Of a stretch of DNA of 64,000 nucleotides, positions 45,680-63,092 are shown one piece after another. The position numbers and the translations under genes were made by a program. Origin of the DNA: Bacillus sp. FJAT-50079 (lineage in GTDB: Bacteria; Bacillota; Bacilli; Bacillales; Bacillaceae_C); NCBI RefSeq assembly GCF_018343515.1, contig NZ_JAGYPD010000005.1, positions 452,918 through 516,917 on the forward strand. Direction: 5' to 3'. Numbering within the stretch: the stretch's first letter is position 1; each line of letters opens with the position of its first letter. Under the pieces are notes generated by a model, which was not told the DNA's origin, searched no databases, and saw only the letters and a list, made by a program, of their open reading frames with translations.

Positions 45680-45835
45680 AAAGTCCGGTAAAAATGACAC
45701 ATCGAAATTCTTCGTTCGCGAAAGCAGAACTTCCATTAAAACCGCCCACGTCCTGTGGACAACACGGAAGTCTCGTACATCCTGTACAAGCCTGCAGCAC
45801 CGCCTCGAACTTCTCAGTCCTTTTTATCCTCCTTT
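45680..45835. repeat. GC-richer non-coding insert, probable Bacillaceae dispersed repeat
   Basis: Between camS and ligA, markedly more GC-rich than the flanks. It holds two similar runs, CGTCCTGTGGACAACACGG and TACATCCTGTACAAGCC, and GAAAGCAGAACTTCC. I recall similar strings between genes of several Bacillaceae. The frame open through it upstream of camS is not supported by a start site. Confidence 0.45.
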
Positions 45836-45849
45836 TTGAACACGCACCT

Positions 45850-50078
<4,229 letters not shown>

Positions 50079-50135
50079 GGACTTAACCACCTTCCAAGAA
50101 CGTTTGTTCCATTATATCTTATTTCCTTTTGACTG

Positions 50136-50825
50136 TCAGTTGTTTTTCACTGCATCTACGGTCCGCAATGCCGCTTTCAAGTCTTCATATACAATATTGC
50201 CAACGACAATCACATCCGCATATTGCCCCATTTCCCTCGCTTGATCAGCCGTCGCAATTCCGCCACCATAAAACAAAGTTGTATTCGTAAGCTGGTCTTT
50301 TACTTCTTTTACGAGCGTAGGGTTTCCATATGTGCCGCTATATTCTAAGTAAAAAATCGGCAAACGAAACATGTTCTCTGCCATCATCGCATAGGCAATC
50401 ACATCTTCATCATCGATATCTGTCATTGCATTCGTCAGCTTTGCTACTTTACAATCATCATTCAAAATACAATAACCTTCAATGACCATTTCATTCCAAT
50501 CAATCAATTCACCGTATTCTTTCATTGCTTCATGGTGCAAGCCAGTAATCCAGCGAGTGTCTTTACTGTTTAATACTGTCGGGATAAAATACAAATCAAA
50601 TCCAGGCGTAATTGACTCAATATTACTTACTTCTAATACGCATGGAACCGTATATCTACGAACCCTGGCCATTACATTCAATACCTTTTCAAGTGTGATT
50701 CCATCAGTCCCGCCAACAATGATCGCATCAGTACCAGATTCACAAACAAGCTCAAGGTCTCTATCTGAAATTTCCTTATTCGGATCTAATTTAAAGGCAT
50801 GTCGCCATTGCCTCACATCGTACAT
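50136..50825 (-). CDS. pcrB: Heptaprenylglyceryl phosphate synthase PcrB
   Basis: TIM-barrel prenyltransferase that joins heptaprenyl diphosphate to sn-glycerol 1-phosphate in Bacillaceae, an archaeal-type ether lipid step. [50 protein letters not shown] and [13 protein letters not shown] (phosphate-binding) match B. subtilis PcrB. ATG at 50825 is chosen from orthology with GGAGGA upstream. Start of pcrB-pcrA-ligA. Confidence 0.95.
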   Translation of the reverse strand: MYDVRQWRHAFKLDPNKEISDRDLELVCESGTDAIIVGGTDGITLEKVLNVMARVRRYTVPCVLEVSNIESITPGFDLYFIPTVLNSKDTRWITGLHHEAMKEYGELIDWNEMVIEGYCILNDDCKVAKLTNAMTDIDDEDVIAYAMMAENMFRLPIFYLEYSGTYGNPTLVKEVKDQLTNTTLFYGGGIATADQAREMGQYADVIVVGNIVYEDLKAALRTVDAVKNN

Positions 50826-50891
50826 ATTCGCTTTATCCTCCATTCTCAATTCCATACACCATTATAGCATTATGTCTATTTGTGCAGAAGG

Positions 50892-50920
50892 AAAAACCGC
50901 AGAGATTATGTCTGCGGTTT
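50892..50920 (-). terminator. Terminator after yerC
   Basis: AACCGCAGA/TCTGCGGTT perfect 9-bp stem, 7-base loop, then TTTTTCC on the minus strand; 40 bases past the yerC stop. Confidence 0.75.
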
Positions 50921-50960
50921 GAATTTAATAGAATGTATGATTTTTACACCGGTTGCTTTA

Positions 50961-51260
50961 TTAAGAATTCGTTTCTTCAAGACGCTTTAGCACCATCTCA
51001 TACGTATCATTTCCATAATTAAGACAACGTTTCACCCTTGAGATTGTCGCCGTGCTCGCACCAGTAGCTCCCTCAATTTGGTGATACGTGCTTCCATCCC
51101 GAAGCAATCTCGCCACCTCAAGGCGCTGAGATAATGCTTGGATTTCATTTATCGTACATAGATCATCGAAAAACCGATAGCACTCTTCCACATCTTTCAA
51201 CGATAAAATTGCCGTAAATAGTTGGTCCAATTCTTTCCCACGTAGTTTTTCAATTTGCAT
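50961..51260 (-). CDS. yerC: TrpR-like protein YerC/YecD
   Basis: A 99-aa helical DNA-binding protein of the TrpR-like superfamily. MQIEKLRGKELDQLFTAILS, EIQALSQRLEVARLLRDGST and TGASTATISRVKRCLNYGND (helix-turn-helix) are nearly identical to B. subtilis YerC, whose function is unknown. ATG at 51260 is preferred from orthology; ATG at 51269 is an alternative, the AAGGAG site lying between ideal for either. Confidence 0.92.
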   Translation of the reverse strand: MQIEKLRGKELDQLFTAILSLKDVEECYRFFDDLCTINEIQALSQRLEVARLLRDGSTYHQIEGATGASTATISRVKRCLNYGNDTYEMVLKRLEETNS

Positions 51261-51291
51261 ATATACCATTCTCTCCTTTTACCGATCAGCC

Positions 51292-52314
51292 TTATTTCTC
51301 GAAAGATACGATGTTCATATCAGGAACGATATGGATCCATGTTTTTCCTGGAGTTAATTGTACCAATGTCCCATCCGCAAATGGAAGCAATCTGCCATCT
51401 TGATTTTTCCATTCTATTTCTTGATACACACCTTTTTGCACGACATAAGCACGCCCACCTGAAGTAAGATCGATTGCTTTACGCCCAGCGTCGTCAATCA
51501 CACGGTGAACGGTTTCGAATATCAAAATATTCGATAGCGCGATGGGTGCTTCCGTTTCTAAATTTTTCGTTTGCTCACCAGCTGAATATCTAGCATACGT
51601 TTGCTCGGCTTCATCATACATATATTCCGCTGTAAAAGGGCCACCGCCATCATAAGCAACTTTCACATAATCTGCTTGCTCACCCGTTGGCGCTTCATCG
51701 CTAAACGATAAGCCGTCTGGGGTACGGATGAGATCATAGCCTAGCTTTTCAGCACCTTCCTGTATACTTTCTGCACTGATGTATGAATTATGTGGTGCTT
51801 TCCGAAAATCAGCTCTCTTAAATAACGTACCGTCATATTGCATCCCGTTTATTTGATCGATTACACCTGATAACAACATTTCCTGCGCATCTGGGCTATA
51901 CCCATGTGCTAGAAAAAGACTATCATACCCAAGCGCCAAATTGATATAATAATCACGTGCACTCCGAACGGGTCCAATGATTTCTGGCCATTCGCTTTGA
52001 TATATCGCTAGAAATCTTGTCACATTCCCTTCAGCAAGCAGTTCATAGACAATATCTGCCTCTGCAAGTCCGCTTTGTGGACGTGCATCTGGATGATTAT
52101 TCACCATGACAGCAATCGCCCTACCCTCAACGGATTCACTCGTCTTTACACCGGTAAGTGGAAAACTTTCCTGTTCAGCATTGGGTGCTTCCTCTTGTTT
52201 CGGAGGATTTTTCTCTTCTTCTTGAATCGGCTGTTCCGTTGTCGTTTTGCTGCATGCACCTAAAAGAAATGCAAAGCAAATCATCGATGTAACTAGCATT
52301 TTACGATATTGCAC
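51292..52314 (-). CDS. yerB: DUF3048 lipoprotein YerB
   Basis: A 340-aa lipoprotein: signal peptide with lipobox LLGAC (Cys about 21), an acidic Pro/Glu-rich linker, then the DUF3048 domain (EGRAIAVMVNNHPDARPQSG, ADIVYELLAEGNVTRFLAIY, IGPVRSARDYYINLALGYDS). B. subtilis YerB is the orthologue; role unknown. Between yerC and yerA with conserved order. Confidence 0.92.
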   Translation of the reverse strand: MQYRKMLVTSMICFAFLLGACSKTTTEQPIQEEEKNPPKQEEAPNAEQESFPLTGVKTSESVEGRAIAVMVNNHPDARPQSGLAEADIVYELLAEGNVTRFLAIYQSEWPEIIGPVRSARDYYINLALGYDSLFLAHGYSPDAQEMLLSGVIDQINGMQYDGTLFKRADFRKAPHNSYISAESIQEGAEKLGYDLIRTPDGLSFSDEAPTGEQADYVKVAYDGGGPFTAEYMYDEAEQTYARYSAGEQTKNLETEAPIALSNILIFETVHRVIDDAGRKAIDLTSGGRAYVVQKGVYQEIEWKNQDGRLLPFADGTLVQLTPGKTWIHIVPDMNIVSFEK

Positions 52315-52354
52315 GTCTCATCCCTCAAATCCTTTTGGCATCTTTCTATCTATT

Positions 52355-54097
52355 TTAACGCATTAACGCCGGAAAGAGAATTGTTTTATTCATTACATCA
52401 TACATTCCTCGTTGTGTCACGCGGATATACGGCAAATGAGTCGACGAGAAAAAAAGTAAGGAATAGATCGGATCGGCAAAGGGATAGCCTCTATCTTTCA
52501 ATAATTCTTTTAATCTTTCTTCTGATTTTATAAGTTCAGGGAGCTCTTGTTCAGACATTAATCCTAAAAGAGGGAGCTGCAACTCATAGATGACACTTCC
52601 ATTTTCAGCTAAGACAATCCCGCCTCCAATTTCTTTCATTCGTTGAAAAGCAAGGAACATATCTGCTTTATTTTTTCCGATTAAAATGAAGTCACCCGTA
52701 TTGGAGAAGGACGAAGCAAACCCACTTACACCGCTTGCAAATCCTTTTATTATCGTGTTTGTTCTCCATTTTCCTTCACGGTCAATTAGCATAAAATAGC
52801 TCTCATCATGCTCACGTGAAAGATGGTCAACAGCAAGCTCTAGTGAAACTGAATAAGGCTTCGTAATGACATCATTCACCATTTCAATGCCGAATGGCAT
52901 GGAAAATTGCATATCTGCTTCAGTTAATTCCCACCGAATATCTAGTCGATCTAATCCATATGTTGACCACTCAATGTTTTCATCTACGATGACTTGCTGG
53001 CCATCTTTCTTCACCCATTGCCCTTTTGCTAGGACAGATATCGGTGTTGGCTCATGCTCATTTTTCAAAAAATTAATATTAGCAACGCGCCCTGTTGCAA
53101 TCATGCCATGATGATGTAATAAATTTAAATGACGCGCCACATTATAAGACGCCATTTGGTAAGCATCAATCGCAGGGATACCATGATCAAGAGCTAGCTT
53201 GATCATCCGGTCGATTACGCCTTGTTTCATAAATGCAGGTGTAGAACCATCCGTTGTAAACATCATTGAATCATATTGATTAAGCCCGAGTTCTTTCATT
53301 TCCTTCAATAGTACCGGCAAGTCTGGGCGAATCGATGAATGACGTAAAGAAACGGCATATCCATGCATTAACCGTTTATACACATCCTCACCCGTCATCG
53401 CCTCATGATCCGAATCAACACCGAATAACATCATTTTCGCTAATGTACGATCAGATGCGCCTGGAAAATGGCCTTCGACTTTCTTACCTAGTCGCTTTGC
53501 CTCTTGAATCCAATGAAGCATTAAATCATCACCAGCGAGCAGCTTCGGCCAACCAGTCAACTCCCCACCTTGTACGATCGAATCATGCTCAAGCCATGAT
53601 TGAATATCACCATTTGAAAAAATTGTTTCTTCATCTGCCATTTCCGTTTGTGAATCAAATCGACTCCACCAATACATCGATACAGGGGATTGATTCAATT
53701 TCGCTAGCAACGAAAACGCTTTCTTTTTATTTAATTGTAAAAAGAGGACTAAGTTATCATTAATCAACGTCGTCGTTCCCGTCTGAGCAGCAAAGCGAGA
53801 AAAAGTTTGCGGATTATACAGTTGAAACGGATGAACATGTGGTTCGATATACCCTGGTACAAGCGTGTACTCTGAACAATCAATAATCTCACAATCTTGT
53901 GTTGCATCTGGCAATTCTTCTCCAATATAAATGATGCGATCTTTATATATCCAAATATGTGCTGTCATCCAGATGCGCAAGACAGAATGTAGGAAGCGCG
54001 CATTTTTTAAAAGAAGCGTAGGGCTCTCTTTTCCATCGATGACAGCAACTTGTTTACGAATTTGTTTGTTTTTCCAACGATATTTTTGCTCTATCAT
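52355..54097 (-). CDS. yerA: Adenine deaminase-like amidohydrolase YerA
   Basis: A 580-aa metal-dependent hydrolase related to adenine deaminase (AdeC). It begins MIEQKYRWKNKQIRKQVAVI as YerA does; PGYIEPHVHPFQLYNP carries the HxH metal site, GTTTLINDNL and KVEGHFPGASDRTLAKM the next histidines, FTTDGSTP the aspartate. Adenine deaminase activity is inferred from the family and from position next to pur genes; YerA-type proteins are divergent from AdeC. ATG at 54097 is chosen because AGGAGG is about six bases upstream. Confidence 0.9.
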   Translation of the reverse strand: MIEQKYRWKNKQIRKQVAVIDGKESPTLLLKNARFLHSVLRIWMTAHIWIYKDRIIYIGEELPDATQDCEIIDCSEYTLVPGYIEPHVHPFQLYNPQTFSRFAAQTGTTTLINDNLVLFLQLNKKKAFSLLAKLNQSPVSMYWWSRFDSQTEMADEETIFSNGDIQSWLEHDSIVQGGELTGWPKLLAGDDLMLHWIQEAKRLGKKVEGHFPGASDRTLAKMMLFGVDSDHEAMTGEDVYKRLMHGYAVSLRHSSIRPDLPVLLKEMKELGLNQYDSMMFTTDGSTPAFMKQGVIDRMIKLALDHGIPAIDAYQMASYNVARHLNLLHHHGMIATGRVANINFLKNEHEPTPISVLAKGQWVKKDGQQVIVDENIEWSTYGLDRLDIRWELTEADMQFSMPFGIEMVNDVITKPYSVSLELAVDHLSREHDESYFMLIDREGKWRTNTIIKGFASGVSGFASSFSNTGDFILIGKNKADMFLAFQRMKEIGGGIVLAENGSVIYELQLPLLGLMSEQELPELIKSEERLKELLKDRGYPFADPIYSLLFFSSTHLPYIRVTQRGMYDVMNKTILFPALMR

Positions 54098-54256
54098 TCT
54101 CTTCCTCCTAGGTATTTCCATATAAACTATACTAACATATTAATCTCATTCGCGCATGGTCGTTTCGGAGTGAATTCGAACATTTTGTGAAAACGTTACC
54201 ATTCAATTAGGCAACTCGATTATAATTGGGCTACTTCCTAATTAACTGAGCCAAAC

Positions 54257-54294
54257 GAAAAAAAGAAATGCCCCTTTCATCATCAGGGCATTTC
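54257..54294 (-). terminator. Purine operon terminator
   Basis: GAAATGCCC/GGGCATTTC perfect 9-bp stem, followed by TTTTTTT on the minus strand; directly after the purD stop (54303). Confidence 0.85.
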
Positions 54295-54302
54295 TCCTTA
54301 TT

Positions 54303-55613
<1,311 letters not shown>

Positions 55614-55621
55614 CTAATTAA

Positions 55622-57154
55622 TTAATGTTTAAAATGACGTACTCCTGTAAAGACCATTGCAATGCCGTATTCATCCGCCGCTTTAATGGAATCTTCATCA
55701 CGGATCGAGCCACCTGGTTGGATAATCGCTGTAATTCCCGCTTTTGCAGCTGCTTCAACCGTATCACCCATTGGGAAAAACGCATCGGATGCAAGCACTG
55801 CACCTTTCGCACGTTCACCAGCTTGTTCAAGTGCGATTTTAGCCGCACCAACTCGGTTCATTTGACCAGCACCGACTCCAAGCGTCATCTGACTATCCGC
55901 AACAACAATCGCATTGGATTTTACATGCTTCACAACTTTCCAGCCGAGTTTTAATGCAGCAAGCTCAGCATCCGTTGGTTTGCGCTTTGTTGGGACTGTA
56001 ATTTCTGCATCCTCATACGTATAAGCATCTTGATCTTGGATAAGCAATCCGCCTTCTACGGAAGTGAGCATTTTTTCTTGTTTATTCGCCGACTCGAATG
56101 GAATCGTTAATAAACGAAGGTTTTTCTTCGCGGTTAATATGTCCAATGCTTCTTGTGTAAAACTTGGAGCAATGACAATTTCTAGGAAAATTTCATGCAA
56201 TTGACTTGCTGTTTCTGCATCAACTTCACGGTTTAAGGCAACAATTCCACCGAAAATCGATGTCGGATCTGCTTCATACGCTTTTTTGAATGCTTCAGCA
56301 GCTGTTGCACCAACACCCGCACCACATGGATTCATATGCTTGACAGCGACAGCCGCTGGTTCTTGAAAATCTTTCACGAGCTGTAAAGCTGCATCTGCAT
56401 CATGAATATTGTTATAGGAAAGTTCTTTTCCGTGTAATTGCTCCGCATGAGCGATCGAAAACTTCGATCCTAATGGGCGCTCATAAAATGCTGCCTTTTG
56501 ATGAGGATTTTCACCGTAGCGCAAGCTTTGCTTTAACTCATACGTAAACGTCACGCGTTCTGGCTGTTCTTCACCTGCAAGCTCAGTCATATACTCAGCA
56601 ATTTGTGCGTCATATGCTGCTGTGTGGCGGAATACTTTTGCTGCAAGCCAACGTTTCGTTGTTTTCGATACTTCCCCATCTGTGCGTAGTTCCTCTAACA
56701 CTTTACGATAATCTGCTGCATCAACGACAACCGTTAAATGATCATGGTTCTTAGCCGAAGCTCTTAACATCGCTGGACCGCCGATATCGATGTTTTCAAT
56801 CGCATCTTCAGCTGTAACATCAGGTTTGGCAATCGTTTGTTGGAATGGGTATAAATTTACACATACTAAATCAATCGGTTTGATTCCTTGTTCATCAAGC
56901 TGAGCCATATGTCCAGCATCGTCGCGTTTTGCCAGCAGACCGCCATGGATGAATGGATGTAATGTTTTCACTCGTCCTTCTAAAATTTCTGGAAAGCCGG
57001 TCACTTCGTCGACTGCTTTCACAGAAACTCCGTTCTCTTCCAATGTTTTTTTTGTTCCGCCTGTTGAGAGGATTTCAAATCCGAGTGCAACAAGCTCCTT
57101 CGTAAATTCAACTACACCTGTTTTATCTGATACACTAATTAGTGCTCTTTTCAT
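55622..57154 (-). CDS. purH: Bifunctional AICAR transformylase/IMP cyclohydrolase PurH
   Basis: The last two steps to IMP. N-terminal cyclohydrolase, MGS-like ([43 protein letters not shown]); C-terminal transformylase ([27 protein letters not shown] with the Lys-His catalytic pair, and [18 protein letters not shown]). 510 aa, full length. Spaced 53 bases before purD. Confidence 0.97.
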   Translation of the reverse strand: MKRALISVSDKTGVVEFTKELVALGFEILSTGGTKKTLEENGVSVKAVDEVTGFPEILEGRVKTLHPFIHGGLLAKRDDAGHMAQLDEQGIKPIDLVCVNLYPFQQTIAKPDVTAEDAIENIDIGGPAMLRASAKNHDHLTVVVDAADYRKVLEELRTDGEVSKTTKRWLAAKVFRHTAAYDAQIAEYMTELAGEEQPERVTFTYELKQSLRYGENPHQKAAFYERPLGSKFSIAHAEQLHGKELSYNNIHDADAALQLVKDFQEPAAVAVKHMNPCGAGVGATAAEAFKKAYEADPTSIFGGIVALNREVDAETASQLHEIFLEIVIAPSFTQEALDILTAKKNLRLLTIPFESANKQEKMLTSVEGGLLIQDQDAYTYEDAEITVPTKRKPTDAELAALKLGWKVVKHVKSNAIVVADSQMTLGVGAGQMNRVGAAKIALEQAGERAKGAVLASDAFFPMGDTVEAAAKAGITAIIQPGGSIRDEDSIKAADEYGIAMVFTGVRHFKH

Positions 57155-57168
57155 CCAGCTTCCCTCCG

Positions 57169-57735
57169 CTATTCTTGAAGTAATTTCTCCAACGTTTCTG
57201 GGTAAAACACATGCTCAACTTCATGAATTTTTTGTTCCACATCTTCCAATGCATCTGTGTCAACGAGTTCAACCGCTCTTTGAGCAATGATCGGTCCCGT
57301 ATCCATCCCCTCATCTACATAATGGATCGTTACTCCCGTTACTTTCACACCTGCACGAACCGCTTGCCCGACCGCATCGATTCCAGGGAAAGCAGGCAAT
57401 AAGGACGGATGAATATTAATAATTTTATTCGAAAATGCTTCAAGTAACGTCGGACCAATGAGTCTCATATAACCTGCAAGCACGATATAATCCACTTCAT
57501 GACTATGCAGCTGATTCACAATCTCTTGTTCAAACTCTACTTTTGAAGCATATTGTTTCGGAGAAAAAACAAAAGTGTCCACCTTTGCTTCATTTGCTTT
57601 ATTGATGACTGCCGCACCAGGCTTGTCACATACTAATAAAGCGATTTGTGCATGAAGGCGACTCTCCTTCACTGCATCAACAATCGCTTGAAAATTACTT
57701 CCTGTTCCTGATGCGAAAACGGCTATTCTCTTCAC
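57169..57735 (-). CDS. purN: Phosphoribosylglycinamide formyltransferase PurN
   Basis: Formyl-THF-dependent GAR transformylase, third step. [47 protein letters not shown] (catalytic Asn-His) and [19 protein letters not shown] (Asp) are intact; 188 aa. Overlaps purM by four bases. Confidence 0.97.
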   Translation of the reverse strand: MKRIAVFASGTGSNFQAIVDAVKESRLHAQIALLVCDKPGAAVINKANEAKVDTFVFSPKQYASKVEFEQEIVNQLHSHEVDYIVLAGYMRLIGPTLLEAFSNKIINIHPSLLPAFPGIDAVGQAVRAGVKVTGVTIHYVDEGMDTGPIIAQRAVELVDTDALEDVEQKIHEVEHVFYPETLEKLLQE

Positions 57736-58775
57736 TTTGCTTCCCCCGGTTTTACGAACTGAACGCCTTCACCTTTCACTACTGTGCCAATTTGATACGC
57801 CTTTTCGCCTTGTTCAATCAAGAAGCGAGTAACCGCATCTGCCTTGTTTGCATCAACAGCAATGACAAATCCAATTCCCATATTAAAAATATTGAACATT
57901 TCTTCTCTATCAAGCTCGCCATATTTTTCAAGTGCTTTAAAAATTGGCAATACAGGCCATGAATCAAGCTCAACTACTGCACCAATATCTTGAGGAAGCA
58001 TTCTCGGAATATTTTCAATAAACCCGCCACCAGTAATATGTGACATACCTTTTAGGCCAAATTCTTTATGGGCAGCCAAAACAGGTTTCACATAAATCTT
58101 CGTCGGTTTTAATAACTCTTCACCTAAGCTTCTTTTAAGCTCTGGAAGCTTTGCATCAAGTTCAAACCCTTGATTCTCAAGGAAGATTTTTCGGACGAGT
58201 GAGTAGCCATTGCTATGAATGCCACTTGAAGCAAGACCGATTAATACATCGCCATCTTGGATCTTTTCACCCGTAATGATGTCTGATTTCTCACAAGCAC
58301 CAACGGAAAAACCAGCCAAATCATATTCATCTTCCTCATATAATCCTGGCATTTCTGCTGTCTCTCCGCCAATGAGCGCACATCCGGCTTGTTCACAGCC
58401 ATCCGCAATTCCACTTACGATCTGTTCAATTTTATCAGGAACGGCTTTGCCAAGTGCCACATAGTCTAGAAAATAGAGCGGCTCTGCCCCTTGAACAACG
58501 ATATCATTTACACACATTGCGACACAGTCAATTCCAATCGTATCGTGCTTATCCATCATGAAAGCGAGCTTTAATTTTGTTCCAACCCCATCGGTTCCTG
58601 AAACAAGTACAGGCTCTTTTAGATTGAGAGCTGACAGATCAAACGCACCGCCAAAGCCACCTAATTGTCCCATCACACCTGGACGCATTGTTCGCTTCGT
58701 ATGCTTTTTAATTTTTTCAACCGCTTCATATCCGGCCTCAATATCAACGCCGGCATTTCGGTAGGCATTCGCCAT
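57732..58775 (-). CDS. purM: Phosphoribosylformylglycinamidine cyclo-ligase PurM
   Basis: AIR synthetase, fifth step, ATP-dependent. [71 protein letters not shown] and [16 protein letters not shown] are all family signatures; 347 aa. Follows purF after a short gap. Confidence 0.97.
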   Translation of the reverse strand: MANAYRNAGVDIEAGYEAVEKIKKHTKRTMRPGVMGQLGGFGGAFDLSALNLKEPVLVSGTDGVGTKLKLAFMMDKHDTIGIDCVAMCVNDIVVQGAEPLYFLDYVALGKAVPDKIEQIVSGIADGCEQAGCALIGGETAEMPGLYEEDEYDLAGFSVGACEKSDIITGEKIQDGDVLIGLASSGIHSNGYSLVRKIFLENQGFELDAKLPELKRSLGEELLKPTKIYVKPVLAAHKEFGLKGMSHITGGGFIENIPRMLPQDIGAVVELDSWPVLPIFKALEKYGELDREEMFNIFNMGIGFVIAVDANKADAVTRFLIEQGEKAYQIGTVVKGEGVQFVKPGEAK

Positions 58776-58796
58776 CCTTATAGCCTCCTCATAAGA

Positions 58797-60218
58797 TCAA
58801 TTGATGATTTCTTTTTCATATGGCAATGGAGTATCTGGATAAATTTCTGTCGGATATTCCCCAGTAAAGCATGCCATACATTGACCGCAATCTTTTCCAT
58901 AGCCTTTTCGTCCAATTGCTTCAAGCGTTCCTTCGACACTTAAAAAAGTTAAAGAATCAGCTTCAATCATTTCACGAATTTCTTCGACACTATGCGCAGA
59001 TGCGATTAACTCTTCATGTGTGGATGTATCGATTCCATAAAAACAAGGATTTTTCATCGGTGGAGAGCTGATGCACACGTGAACTTCCGTTGCACCTGCC
59101 TCTTTCAGCATCCTGACAATTCGTTTACACGTTGTTCCACGAACGATCGAATCATCGACCATGACGACTCTTTTTCCTTCCACCACTTTTCGTACAGGTG
59201 AAAGCTTCATCTTTACCCCTTGCTCGCGCAGTTCTTGAGAAGGTTTAATGAATGTACGGCCAACATAACGATTTTTAATGATGCCGAGCTCGTATGGAAT
59301 ACCAGCTGTTTCCGCAAAACCAATTGCCGCCGAAATACTTGAATCTGGCACACCTGTAACTACATCCGCTTCAATTTGCGCTTCCTTGGCAAGCATTTTT
59401 CCGAGATTTTTCCTTGCTGTATGAATGTTAATTCCTTCAATATCACTGTCTGGACGGGAAAAGTATACATATTCCATTGTACACATGGCACTTTTGGCCG
59501 AAAGGGAAAAACGTTCTGATTGTAGTCCATCATCATTAATAATGATTAATTCCCCTGGCTCTACGTCACGAACGAACTCAGCTCCAATTAAATCATAAGC
59601 ACAAGTTTCTGAAGATACGCAGTAAGCATCTCCTACTTTTCCAATCGAAAGTGGGCGCATGCCGTTCGGATCTTGGGCGATAATCAATTCGTTTTCCGAC
59701 ATAATGACAAGCGCATAGGCTCCTTTTACCATTGAAAGGGCATTTTTCACTTTGTCTTTTAACGCCAGATACCCACTTCGTTTAATTAAATGGGCAAGCA
59801 CTTCTGTATCTGAGCTCGTCTGAAAAATACTCCCTTGCATTTCGAGCTGATGTCTTAAATCATTCGCATTAATTAAGTTCCCATTATGCGCAAGCGTCAA
59901 GCTGCCGCTTTGTGAATGGAGGAGGAAAGGCTGCACATTTTCTGTACCGCCCTTATCTGCCCCACCATACTTCACATGGCCGATCGCGCTTGATCCTACT
60001 AAACTTTTTATTTTCTTTTCATCAAAAACATCATTTACAAGCCCTTCGCCTCGTACTCCTTTTAACCGTTCACGATCGGTAACAACAATGCCGGCACCTT
60101 CTTGACCGCGGTGTTGTAAACTATGCAGTCCATAATACGTAAATTGAGCCGCATCGGGATGACCCCATATTCCAAACACACCACATTCCTCGTTTAGCCC
60201 TCTAAATTCAGCAAACAT
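58797..60218 (-). CDS. purF: Amidophosphoribosyltransferase PurF
   Basis: First committed step (PRPP + Gln to phosphoribosylamine). The propeptide [11 protein letters not shown] precedes the catalytic Cys in [30 protein letters not shown] loop [13 protein letters not shown]. Cysteines near the end ([11 protein letters not shown]) are those that hold the 4Fe-4S cluster in B. subtilis PurF, where oxygen causes loss and turnover. 473 aa. It overlaps purL by 25 bases. Confidence 0.97.
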   Translation of the reverse strand: MFAEFRGLNEECGVFGIWGHPDAAQFTYYGLHSLQHRGQEGAGIVVTDRERLKGVRGEGLVNDVFDEKKIKSLVGSSAIGHVKYGGADKGGTENVQPFLLHSQSGSLTLAHNGNLINANDLRHQLEMQGSIFQTSSDTEVLAHLIKRSGYLALKDKVKNALSMVKGAYALVIMSENELIIAQDPNGMRPLSIGKVGDAYCVSSETCAYDLIGAEFVRDVEPGELIIINDDGLQSERFSLSAKSAMCTMEYVYFSRPDSDIEGINIHTARKNLGKMLAKEAQIEADVVTGVPDSSISAAIGFAETAGIPYELGIIKNRYVGRTFIKPSQELREQGVKMKLSPVRKVVEGKRVVMVDDSIVRGTTCKRIVRMLKEAGATEVHVCISSPPMKNPCFYGIDTSTHEELIASAHSVEEIREMIEADSLTFLSVEGTLEAIGRKGYGKDCGQCMACFTGEYPTEIYPDTPLPYEKEIIN

Positions 60219-62422
60219 GGAATGGCTCCTTTCCAGGCTTCTTCCATTACCTTAACGTTAGATTGAATCAATTGTTTTTCAGAACCATCGATAATGAGTT
60301 CACCATTATCTGTTACCTCACCGATGCGAACAGCATCCTCAACAAGCTGTTCAAACACAGCCTGATGCTCTTTTTTCACAGATAAAATAAAGCGAGATTG
60401 TGTTTCAGAGAATAATGCAGATGTTTCATTTCCTTCTAGAGCTACTTTTGCACCAAGACCGTTTGTGCCAAACAAGGATTCAGCAAGTGCAACAGCCGCT
60501 CCACCTTCGGATACATCATGTGCAGATGCAACAAATCCACTGCGGATCGCTTGTAAAATTTGTTTTTGTCTTTTTACTTCAACGTCTAAATCAATCGCTG
60601 GTGCTTTACCGAAAATATCTCCGTGCACCATTTTTTGCAATTCACTGCCGCCAAACTCATCTTTCGTTTCACCAACGAGATAAATAAGGTCGCCTGCTGA
60701 TTTAAAGTTTTGCGTTGTCACATAAGACAAATCTTGGATTAAACCGACCATCCCAATAATCGGTGTCGGATAAATCGCACTGCCGCCTTTTTCATTGAAA
60801 AGTGACACGTTTCCGCCAATAACTGGGCTTTCAAGCGCTAAACAAGCTGCACTGATTCCAGCTGCTGATTGTTCAATTTGCCAAAAGATTTCCGGCTTTT
60901 CTGGACTTCCAAAGTTCAATCCGTCAGTGATCGCTAACGGCTCCGCTCCTGAACAAACAACATTTCGCGCAGCTTCTGCTACCGCAATTTTCCCGCCGAC
61001 TTCTGGGTCTAAATATAGATAGCGAGAGTTACAGTCTGTTGTAATCGCGATTGCTTTATTCGTACCGCTTATTCTAACAACTGCCGCATCTGAGCCAGGG
61101 CTTACAACTGTGTTAGAGCCAACATGATGATCAAACTGGCTATATACCCATTCTTTGCTCGCAATCGTCGGTTGTTGTAAAAGCTTCGTTAATGTTTCGT
61201 TATAATCAGACACTTCCGGTACTGCCTGTTCCATCGCTTGGAACTCACGATAGTATGCTGGTTCAGCAGATGGCTTATGATACACCGGTGCATCTTCTGC
61301 TAATGCATCAGCTGGAATTTCAGCTACGACTTCCCCTTTATGAAGCAAGCGCAACATTTTATCATCTGTTACATGACCAACCGTCACTGCCTCGATGTCG
61401 TATTTAGCGAAAAGATCAACGATTTCTTGCTCGCGGCCTTTTTCAATAACGAGCAGCATCCGCTCTTGTGATTCAGAAAGCATCATTTCATAAGCTGTCA
61501 TGTTTTCTTCACGTTGTGGGACAAGATCAAGGTTCATTTCAATTCCAGAACCGGCTTTACTCGCCATTTCTGAAGATGAGCTCGCTAAACCTGCTGCCCC
61601 CATGTCTTGAATCCCGATTAATGCATCTGATTTAACGAGCTCCAAACATGCATCCATTAGCATTTTTTCCGTAAACGAGTCACCGCGTTGTACTGCTGCG
61701 CGATCTTCATCCTCTTCATCCGATAATTCAACAGATGAGAAGGTTGCTCCGTGAATGCCATCACGTCCGGTTGCAGCGCCCGCGTACATCACCGTGTTGC
61801 CAACCCCTTTTGCTTGGCCTTTTTGCATGTTTTCATGATCGATTAAACCAACGACCATCGCATTGACAAGTGGATTATGTTCGTAAGCTGGATCGAATTG
61901 AATTTCGCCGCCAACTGTTGGAATCCCTAGCCCGTTACCATAATCAGCAATCCCAGCTACTGCTTGCTCTAATAAATAACGAACTCGCGGTGAATCCAAT
62001 TCGCCGAAACGGAGTGAGTTTAATGAGGCAATCGGTCTTGCTCCCATTGAAAAAACATCACGCACGATTCCACCAACACCTGTTGCCGCACCTTCATATG
62101 GTTCAACCGCCGATGGTGAGTTATGACTTTCAATTTTGAAAACGACTGCTTGATTGTCACCAATATCAACGATTCCTGCACCTTCACCGGGTCCTTGGAG
62201 CACTTGTTTTCCTTCTGTTGGGAACTTTTTCAATACTGGCTTAGAATTTTTATAGCTACAATGCTCAGACCACATAACAGAAAACAATCCTGTTTCCGTG
62301 TAATTCGGTGTTCTTCCTAGCATTTTTTCCGCAAGTAAAAATTCTTCGTCTGTCAAACCCATTTCCTTATAAATTTTCTCGTCTTTTATTTGATTTGGGT
62401 TTGGCTCATGCATTTGTGGCAT
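60194..62422 (-). CDS. purL: FGAM synthase large subunit PurL
   Basis: The small-type PurL of Gram-positives, which needs PurS and PurQ to make FGAM from FGAR. MTLxDEEF-like start [70 protein letters not shown], then the second half with [20 protein letters not shown] and [19 protein letters not shown] at 62422 is chosen because GGAGGG lies six bases upstream; 742 aa. Overlaps purQ by 17 bases. Confidence 0.96.
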   Translation of the reverse strand: MPQMHEPNPNQIKDEKIYKEMGLTDEEFLLAEKMLGRTPNYTETGLFSVMWSEHCSYKNSKPVLKKFPTEGKQVLQGPGEGAGIVDIGDNQAVVFKIESHNSPSAVEPYEGAATGVGGIVRDVFSMGARPIASLNSLRFGELDSPRVRYLLEQAVAGIADYGNGLGIPTVGGEIQFDPAYEHNPLVNAMVVGLIDHENMQKGQAKGVGNTVMYAGAATGRDGIHGATFSSVELSDEEDEDRAAVQRGDSFTEKMLMDACLELVKSDALIGIQDMGAAGLASSSSEMASKAGSGIEMNLDLVPQREENMTAYEMMLSESQERMLLVIEKGREQEIVDLFAKYDIEAVTVGHVTDDKMLRLLHKGEVVAEIPADALAEDAPVYHKPSAEPAYYREFQAMEQAVPEVSDYNETLTKLLQQPTIASKEWVYSQFDHHVGSNTVVSPGSDAAVVRISGTNKAIAITTDCNSRYLYLDPEVGGKIAVAEAARNVVCSGAEPLAITDGLNFGSPEKPEIFWQIEQSAAGISAACLALESPVIGGNVSLFNEKGGSAIYPTPIIGMVGLIQDLSYVTTQNFKSAGDLIYLVGETKDEFGGSELQKMVHGDIFGKAPAIDLDVEVKRQKQILQAIRSGFVASAHDVSEGGAAVALAESLFGTNGLGAKVALEGNETSALFSETQSRFILSVKKEHQAVFEQLVEDAVRIGEVTDNGELIIDGSEKQLIQSNVKVMEEAWKGAIPCLLNLEG

Positions 62423-63092
62423 GTGATTCCCTCCAGTTTCTAACAATTGATTGGAAAATTCTTAATCCGTCTTTACTTCCGAAAATTTGATCCACAGCAC
62501 GCTCTGGATGTGGCATTAACCCAAGGATGTTTCCTTGCTTATTCGTAACTCCAGCAATGTTCTCTACGCTGCCGTTTGGATTTTTCGATGTATAAGTGAA
62601 AATAATTTGATTGTTTGCTTTTAGATCCGCCAATGTCACTTCATCTACATAATAATTCCCTTTCGCATGTGCGATTGGAATCGCAATCTGTTCACCATTT
62701 TCAAATGAAGAAGAAAACATTGTATCATTGTTTTCAACATGTAACTGAACAGATTTACAAGTAAATTTAAGGCTCTGATTTTGCAGCAATACTCCTGGAA
62801 GCAGACCAGCCTCCGTTAACATTTGAAACCCATTTCCGATTCCTAATACAGGCTTGCCAGAAGCTGCCGCCTCTTCAACTGCCTTCATGATCGGTTGCAT
62901 ACGGGCAATCGCACCTGGACGAACGGCATCACCATATGATGTGCCTCCCGGAAGAACTACTGCATCAAAACGATCTAAGTTATCATTATCATGTCTAACT
63001 ACTTCTGCCTCTTCACCAAGCTGATCGACAATCGCATTATACGTATCTACTTCACAGCTTGTCCCTGGAAAAACGATGATAGCAAATTTCAC
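62406..63092 (-). CDS. purQ: FGAM synthase glutaminase subunit PurQ
   Basis: Class I glutamine amidotransferase that feeds ammonia to Pur[57 protein letters not shown] and [12 protein letters not shown] (catalytic His-Glu). The nucleophile position usually reads GICNGFQ; here it is GIGNGFQ, i.e. Gly in place of the catalytic Cys (codon GGA at the spot 62841-62843). See findings. 228 aa. Overlaps purS by four bases. Confidence 0.93.
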   Translation of the reverse strand: MKFAIIVFPGTSCEVDTYNAIVDQLGEEAEVVRHDNDNLDRFDAVVLPGGTSYGDAVRPGAIARMQPIMKAVEEAAASGKPVLGIGNGFQMLTEAGLLPGVLLQNQSLKFTCKSVQLHVENNDTMFSSSFENGEQIAIPIAHAKGNYYVDEVTLADLKANNQIIFTYTSKNPNGSVENIAGVTNKQGNILGLMPHPERAVDQIFGSKDGLRIFQSIVRNWRESHATNA

